64,000 nucleotides of DNA. Source: Jacaranda mimosifolia. Its lineage: Eukaryota > Streptophyta > Magnoliopsida > Lamiales > Bignoniaceae. The stretch is from NCBI GenBank assembly GCA_018894105.1, contig CM032126.1, positions 23,844,391-23,908,390 of the forward strand, written 5' to 3'. Made by a program: the position numbers and the translations under genes. The notes under the pieces were generated by a model. That model was not told the DNA's origin. It did no database searches and was given only the letters and a program-made list of their open reading frames with translations. Shown in pieces: positions 57,717-64,000 of the stretch (position 1 is its first letter; every line of letters starts with the position of its first letter).

Positions 57717-59657
57717 TTTGTTTGAAGATTTCAAAAATCTACAAGAGGCAAAAAAAAACTATAAGCATGTGATTGAATTTTGATAGAGAAATCATGTTCA
57801 TGGTCATTCAAGCATTTTTTTTCTCCCACTATTTTATCAAATCCTTCGCCCCAAGAAGAATTTGGAAAATCTTATTTTTTAGTGAGAATCAAGATTCTAA
57901 GGACTTGCAAGTGGACCCATGATTCGTGAGATATTCACAAACAATCGAAAGGTAAGCAACTTTTGCTAATTGTATCTCATACAACTCTTGATATATTTTG
58001 CCTCACTTTTTATGTGGACCCATGACTCATGACACATCCACACTACTAGGTTTTAAATTGGACATACCAATCAAACTTTGATTCGAGACGGGCACCACGA
58101 TATCCCATGACTTGGGTAACAACGCATGGGCATTCTCAAATCAAAGATGCATCATATGCTAATTATATATGGTCACAGCTTTCCACGATAAATGTGACCC
58201 ACGAATTGTGAGACATCACACAAATAATGGTAGCATCATCATGCCACATACTATTGGTAGAAGGCATTGATTAATTAAAACTCTTTTAATTTATATCTAT
58301 TTTGACTTAATATTTGAAAAGCACTTAGACATTCTAAGTTGAGGGTTTTTGCTTGCAAAGATCTCATCTTTTTTTATCTTCTTATTTAGATTTTCTATAT
58401 CCTAACCATGCATCTCATACATTAATAAGATATGGAAAGCATAAATAAGTAAATGCATCTAGCATGCTCCTACGGTGGGATGACCATGAGCTTTAGGTGC
58501 AGCACCTAGTTGATTTTAAGTGGGTTGATTAAATCTAGCTATTACATGAGTGTATCTTATACATTAATGGGTCTTCAAAAAACTCCATGCCTCTAATGGT
58601 CTTCTTTGCTCCATGCAACATTTACATGAGAAAGAAATCCACACTCTCAGTAATTCTACTCTCATAACATTTACAAGGTAGAAATAAAAAGTTATGCAAG
58701 CCCCAATTTAATACAACCCATTTTAATAACTTGAAACAAATAAAATTAATATTAAAAGCTCATGATCATCCCCATTCATTCATCATCCATTCAATAATTA
58801 AATGAACAATAAATAAATCTAGAATTGATAATCAATTCCTACAATTAAATGCTTATCTCATAAACAAATAATTGGCCAAACATAACATTTATACAATATG
58901 AAGGAGATTAACTTTAACAAGATTTTAAAAGCAACAAAAAATATCAAATATAATTTTGAGAGCTTGCACAACACTTGTGCATCTATTATGTGTTATTTAA
59001 ATCAGTTTTTAGTCACAAAAAGAACTAAAATAAAGCTCAAACTCGTCCAACCTTAAGCTAGGCACTGTTGGCCTAGGTGTGCGCATGGTAGGGCAGCAAT
59101 TCTCAGTCCCTGCCCTACATTGTGTGCTGCAATGGCCTATAGTTGCCCCTATTTTGTGATCAAGGGCGAGTCAAGCCATTTTTGGCTCAACTTTTGTGCA
59201 CCAAAACCTCTAGAACATCTTCTAGACATCAAAAAACACCTTATGGATGTAATTTCAAAATTAAAACATCTTTCAAAATTGAAATTTCAAGTCCTCAAAA
59301 ATGCTTTCAAAAACAAGCTCAAGTGAGAATCAAATTCTCTAAAAATCTCCAACATAACTCCAATAGATCCAAAAATGACCAAAACCATTTTAGTCAATCA
59401 ACAACATGTTATATCATCATATAACATCAACTAATGCTAAATCAACATTCAACATTAGAAGCAATGAACTAAAACAAACTAATTATATGAATAAACACTT
59501 AAAACACATAATAACATGCTTTCAATTCATCAATCAGGAAGCCACACATAATATCATCCAAACACTCCAATCCATCATATGAATTGAGAATTTGGTGATT
59601 TTGATCAATCCATGACATGACTAAATCAATCAAAAATCCAAATCATAGCATGAATTT
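57717..59657 (-). other. Untranslated leader of element C
   Basis: Homologous to the E leader on the minus strand. Stem positions: 57911-57915 with 57934-57938 (one mismatch), 58013-58018 with 58037-58042 (TGTGGA/TCCACA), 58077-58088 with 58134-58145 (12 bp, one G-U), and 58193-58197 with 58216-58220. Loops read CAYRA-TCRTGGG instead of the E loop. A weaker GC island is at 59050-59150. Confidence 0.8.
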
Positions 59658-59672
59658 GGCTCTGATACCACT
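59658..59672 (-). other. Primer-binding site of element C
   Basis: On the minus strand AGTGGTATCAGAGCC, a perfect TGGTATCAGAGCC initiator tRNA-Met site, adjacent to the 5' LTR. Confidence 0.95.
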
Positions 59673-61918
59673 TGAAGGCTAGAGTAGCACTAGGATCCAA
59701 AAAGTGAACTTCACAAGCTAAAATAAACTAGGCTACTCAAGCTTATCGAGGATCTAAACATGCTCATAAAATGGATTTAGGTAGAGGATTACCTCGATAA
59801 GCTAAATTTCTAGGAGAAAGTGAAGAACTTTTATTCAATCAGAATCTACCAAGTAGTGGTGTAGCAGAAATAATGCAACTTTTGCACGAGTCAAGCTTCT
59901 CCAAAAAATTCTGAAAAAAATAGCTCGTCAATTCTTTGATGGATCTATTGTGAAAATTTCATATCAAAACTCCTTCTAGATCTCCTGGAATAAAATTGCC
60001 AAGTGACTATTCTCACAGGGGATCTCCAAAAGGCTTAGCAAACCATTTGTTTTGTCTCTATCAATAAGATCCATAGACCAATCCAATTTCCTACTACTCC
60101 TCACTTTTAGCTGGAGAAAGAAATGAGAGAAGAGAGGGAGATGGCCGATTTTTGGGATTGGAGAAGAAGAGAGAGGTGAACTTCAACATATGAGTGAACA
60201 CCTTGAAAATAGAGGGAAAATAGTGAGAATCTAATTCTTCACTTAGAGATGCAAGTGACCGCCCACCCTCGCCTCTATATCTATATATAGAGGGAGGATG
60301 GTATGATGCCAAGTTAGAATTACACCTTCCTCAAGTTGAGGGGGACCACCAACATGCTTGCAATGCATGTAAGTTGGCAAATTCAAATCTAATTTGAATT
60401 TGTGTGTATTTCAATTACATTTGAAATCTAATTTCAAATTAATTAAAATGTCACACCAAATGAACCTTTACTTTTAATTTTCCCTCCACAATTTATTTTT
60501 CTCATTAATTAAATTAAACACTTTAATTTAAATAAATATTTTTTGACTTAAACTCTTAAGTCAACATGCTTAAATCTTTAAACTTAATTTTGTTAACTTA
60601 ACTCTTTAAGTTAACTTGATCAATTGATGGTCACATGGCACCAAGTAATTAACTCTTTAATTATTGGTCTAATTTAACTCCTTAAATTAGCTGATCAATT
60701 TAACACTTAAATTAATCAAGCCAAGTGACACTTTCATTTTCAGTCACCCAAAAAAATCAGTCACTTTTGATTGAATTTTCTAACACTTAGAAAGTTCTTC
60801 CATGACTTAGGAAATGCAATTAGCTTTTGTGTGTGACCTAATAGGTTCTACCATGCATTAGACATGGGTTCACAACTCCCTGTGACCTTTGAATACCATG
60901 TATTCATTTTAGTTTAAACTCCTTTAAACTAAATTGACTCAATTCAATTAATCTCCATTAATTGAAGAGTACCCAATCTCCTTGGTCGATGTCCAACCTC
61001 AAGTCCATGGAGCCCAACTAATTGGCTGAAATGAATGCTTTTGGAAAACTACTATAGTTTTACGCTTGCCATGCAAATATGGTTCTTTCATCACCTATCT
61101 CCTAAAAGAGGCCTCTGGCAAGATGTTTATCGGCTCATTAATAGCCTTGATGCTATGTCTTTATTCCTAATTTTCAATTCCACTATATGACCTCATCTTT
61201 GCAAAACTCTTTTTCCAAATTGTCATAGTATATTGCGCAAGAATTTTTTGGAATCGATCATTATAGAATACATAGGAGATGTACTCGCCCTTCACAAAAA
61301 AGATGAGTCGAATTCCATCTTGGATCTTACAAGCCTCCGTATTTTGTGGCTTATGCCCAACCTCTACCCGAATAGCCTACTAGGCGACTGAGGAAGAGTT
61401 AAAGCACAAAGACCAAACACAAGGTTACCATGGATCCTCATGTTAGAAGACTAATTATATGCACTAGCGTAAGCTGGAGAACTTGCCACTACCGACTTGC
61501 CACTATGACTATCTAGTGGATTCTCTGGGCGGGCCTTCAGTGCCTTGTTCTCTAACAAGCACCCACTAACATGCATCCATATCTCATATGGGATTGCTCA
61601 TGGAACGGAGAAATATCTAACCCTTGGATTTATGTATTGTTAGTGCAAGTCTATTCGAATCTTAGATGCCCTATCTCGTAAGATCCTAAACTTGGAAGAT
61701 TTAAGATCACAACCGTGTAAGACTTATTCCATGATCACCACCTTGTGAACTAACCAAATCCCATGGTCTTGTGTGATCTAAGGGCTTCATCCAAATGCCA
61801 GTGAAGTGATAAAGAGCACAAGATGAAGATGGTTAGTATATCATTCAATTAAGATTGTATTACAAGAAAATAGTTTTACAAAGTCAATCTAATTGGCTTG
61901 CATGGCACTCTCCCAACA
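59673..61918 (-). repeat. 5' LTR of element C
   Basis: 2,246 bp on the minus strand, from TGAAGGCTAGAGTAGCAC on the left to CTCTCCCAACA on the right. The TATA palindrome is at 60273-60292. Confidence 0.93.
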
Positions 61919-62566
61919 ATCTATTGTTACACCATGCTGATCACTCGAGCAATAAAGGAACAAGAAAACCCTCTTTGATATGTTCAGGGGAGTCATAAGG
62001 TTTGGAGACTACCAACAGCACCCGCTTCTGATTGCTTGGCCTTACTCCCTGACGAATTATATTTTGTCACTTGCGTTTGTTGAATTGCATTATTATTTTC
62101 ATTCTTTTATGTTGTTAGTATTACATAGTCTATTTTGATGGCTTTTAGTTAGTTTTGCTGATTTTATTTTAATATTTTTCTTTCCTATTGATAATTCTAC
62201 AAAGTTGCCACCTATTTGTCCTTCTTTGTCTCTAACAACACCCCCCATTAAGCCCTTTGGACTTACCTGTCTTGTTATTTTCATGATTCTCTCCCTAGAT
62301 AAAATTGGAAGAAAGGCAGAAGGTTTAAGCGTGCTCAGGACCAATGTAAATAGTTTGTATCTCTCTGCTAGCTGTGCCGGGCTTTTGAGACTTGGAATGT
62401 AATATCGACTTTGTAAGCTTGAGACCATGTTATTGTATGTATATATTTTTAGATATCTGTAGGTTTTGTAGCTACAGTACTGTGGTTGTTATCTTATGGT
62501 GTTTTGAATTAGGCATGAATAAGTAGTATCTCTGGCCGGGTCACTTACCCTAGCTGGGGTGCTATA
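61919..62566 (+). repeat. 5' LTR of gypsy element F, right portion
   Basis: Resumes after the C target copy ATCTA. It contains the CCTTTGGACTTACCTG block also found in the solo LTR at 14185, and ends CTAGCTGGGGTGCTATA, the inverted counterpart of the start TGCAGCGCCCC at 28959. Confidence 0.75.
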
Positions 62567-62570
62567 GAGA

Positions 62571-62588
62571 TAGTATTAGAGTCTAGGT
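62571..62588 (+). other. Primer-binding site of element F
   Basis: TAGTATTAGAGTCTAGGT is a decayed form of TGGTATCAGAGCCTAGGT, the initiator tRNA-Met site found after the LTR of Del/Tekay-type chromoviruses. It fixes F in + orientation. Confidence 0.75.
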
Positions 62589-64000
62589 TTAGCAATGACC
62601 TAGGTATACGTATATGTGGGCATGATTCTTGAATAGATATTGATGGGATTAGTGGAGAGTAAGTATGAATTGAGGGTTAACTACGGTGTGAATTTTTTTT
62701 TTTTCTGGAAAGGTCCTTGATATTAGGAGGTAGGAGATTATACCAAGGACGGCCGATCAACCTATAATCTTCACTCATGAAAGTGAAGCATTTAACTTTA
62801 GAATGAAAATGGATCTCTTGGGTATTTCGTATATCAAATGAAAGGCCTTAATTTGATTTAGAGAGTTTGGAAAGAAAATTTATTTAGTATGATATTAAAA
62901 AGACAATCTTATATATTGTAGTAAGGTAGGAAATTATAGGAAAGGAAAAAAGCCTATGGGAGATGAGATTGATGATCTAGAAAAATAGAGATAAAGATTC
63001 CAAGAGTTGTGTAAGGTTCATAAGGATCGAATTAAAGAGATAGTTTGGGAGTTGGTAATGAAATGCACTGAGAATTTTCGTCTAAATGGTTTGATCCGAT
63101 GGCATAAGGAGATGTTGGCTAAGCTCAGGGAGAAGAAAGAGAGGGAAAGTGAAAGAGTAAGAATAGTGGAAAGTTAGATTGAAAAACTGCATGCGGTGCA
63201 AGCTCAAACGAAGGATACCTTTAGGGTTCTTGAGTTAGACCTTTGAAAAGTGGTCTTAGTGAGTCACCTTACTATGGACGAGGTTAGAAAGCTAATAGCG
63301 CACTATAGAGCCATGATTGATGAGATGACTAGTAGTAGAGTGGCCCCAGAGACAGGACCCTCTGGAGCATGTCCATCTCCAAAGCTAAGAGTAGGAGAAG
63401 GAATACGCATTGAGTAGGTGCCTGAGGAGAACCACGATAGGGATCTCGAGGAGGATCCTGAGGAAGGAGCGCTATATGAGGCGATGCCACATGAGGAGGT
63501 TTCCCTAGTAAGCTAAATTTGGATTTTGAATTTGTAAATATCGATGTAAATGAACTGCTAGTACTAAATCAGATATCTAATGAAACTTTATCATATAGTT
63601 TATTGAATGAGTGAGTTATATCTTCTTATGCTGAAAATTTTGTATAGAAAATAATTATATACCCTTAAATGCAAGTAAAGAAAAGGAAACTAGAAAAGAT
63701 TTAATAATAATATTTAAAGTGCAATTTTATGATCTTATTGGTTTTGCAGGTCAAGAAGTACTTTAAAATTTGAGCAGGTTTAGAATAAGGATGGCTTCTC
63801 ATGAAAGCTCTCAGGCACCCATTCACGCTTGATTAGGACGATGCGGGAGACTGCTCGACAAACAAACTAATACTCTAAATACTCCTGGGCGACAAACCCC
63901 CGCTCCACTGTAAGAAACACATGAGGAAGAGGCATCATAGGCCTCCCAGCAAATCAACCAACTGCGGGGCAATAGACATGACCTGTGTTCTAAATATGGC
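62589..64000 (+). pseudogene. Leader and start of gag of gypsy element F, truncated by the window end
   Basis: Between about 62980 and 63510 a purine-rich stretch encodes Glu/Lys/Arg-rich, coiled-coil-like text in broken frames (for example EKKERESERVRIVES and LEEDPEEGALYEA). An intron-like AT-rich part with a GTTTTGCAG acceptor-like end near 63750 follows. A gag-like start (MRETARQTN-like, with neighbouring stops) is visible near 63840-63880. Plant Tekay elements often have such a leader before gag, but I cannot name a domain with certainty, and pol lies outside the window. Confidence 0.45.

Larger units (their letters stand above)
31145..61918 (-). mobile_element. Ty1/copia retrotransposon C (hosts D and E)
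   Basis: The boundaries are LTR termini: TGAAGGC... on the left (minus-strand 3' LTR end) and ...TCCCAACA on the right (5' LTR start). The flanks are AGCTA (31140-31144) and ATCTA (61919-61923), a 5-bp duplication with one mismatch. The 3' LTR is 31145-32597 plus 53222-53965. Internal coding is 53980-57716, the leader is 57717-59657, and the 5' LTR is 59673-61918. Without the D insert it is about 10.15 kb. The two LTRs share private variants such as GGCTTGCAT and GAAGT(C/G)ATAAAGAGCA, confirming the pairing. It is inserted in the 5' LTR of gypsy element F. Confidence 0.9.

Noticed and set aside
62099..62428. 109-codon minus-strand ORF
   Set aside because: It is antisense within the right part of the F LTR, with no recognisable domain.

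Overview
This 64 kb window is plant nuclear DNA, most likely from a eudicot and probably from heterochromatin. It is AT-rich and filled with decayed Class I and Class II transposable elements. I see no intact host gene, no prokaryotic gene organisation, no rRNA and no CRISPR array. The reverse transcriptase, RNase H and integrase motifs, the initiator-tRNA-Met primer sites, the LTR TATA boxes, the Mutator transposase and the hAT-type elements with 8-bp target duplications are all plant-typical. Every large coding region is broken by stops and frameshifts.

Left part (1-28958): a Ty1/copia 3' end with its LTR (element A, 1-~3192); a fragment of an antisense Ty3/gypsy LTR (~3193-3675); a Ty3/gypsy pol relic (3690-5760); two short non-autonomous hAT-like elements (6461-7149 and 10661-11229); a copia pol relic on the minus strand (8220-9720); a 2.8-kb solo gypsy LTR flanked by a 9-bp direct repeat (11780-14578); unassigned AT-rich DNA; a second copia lineage on the minus strand (17505-19048); a composite of two LTR pieces in opposite orientation (19050-21225); a Mutator-like transposase relic (21226-23478); a gypsy gag relic (24716-25548); and a 1.65-kb element with terminal inverted repeats that carries an ORF I cannot assign (26370-28015).

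Right part (28959-64000): one four-level nested structure. Gypsy element F (+) starts at 28959. Its 5' LTR is split by copia element C (-, 31145-61918). The 3' LTR of C is split by copia element D (-, 32598-53216). The gag gene of D is split by copia element E (+, 38438-48752). The E target duplication is perfect (CTCAT), and those of D (CGATT/TGATT) and C (AGCTA/ATCTA) each differ at one base. Removing the inserts gives about 10.1-10.3 kb each for C, D and E. They are the same family as A: LTRs of about 2.2 kb, a leader of about 2 kb and an Angela/BARE-like pol. The insertion order is F, then C, then D, then E. Element F resumes at 61919 and runs off the window.

The most interesting signal is in the roughly 2-kb untranslated leader of the copia family. 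Upstream of gag, E carries four stem-loops with nearly the same loop core but four different stems. The same four positions fold in D and C, with paired base changes. This suggests a selected, structured leader RNA, perhaps for packaging, translation or dimerisation. The LTRs also share a palindrome just upstream of their TATA box.
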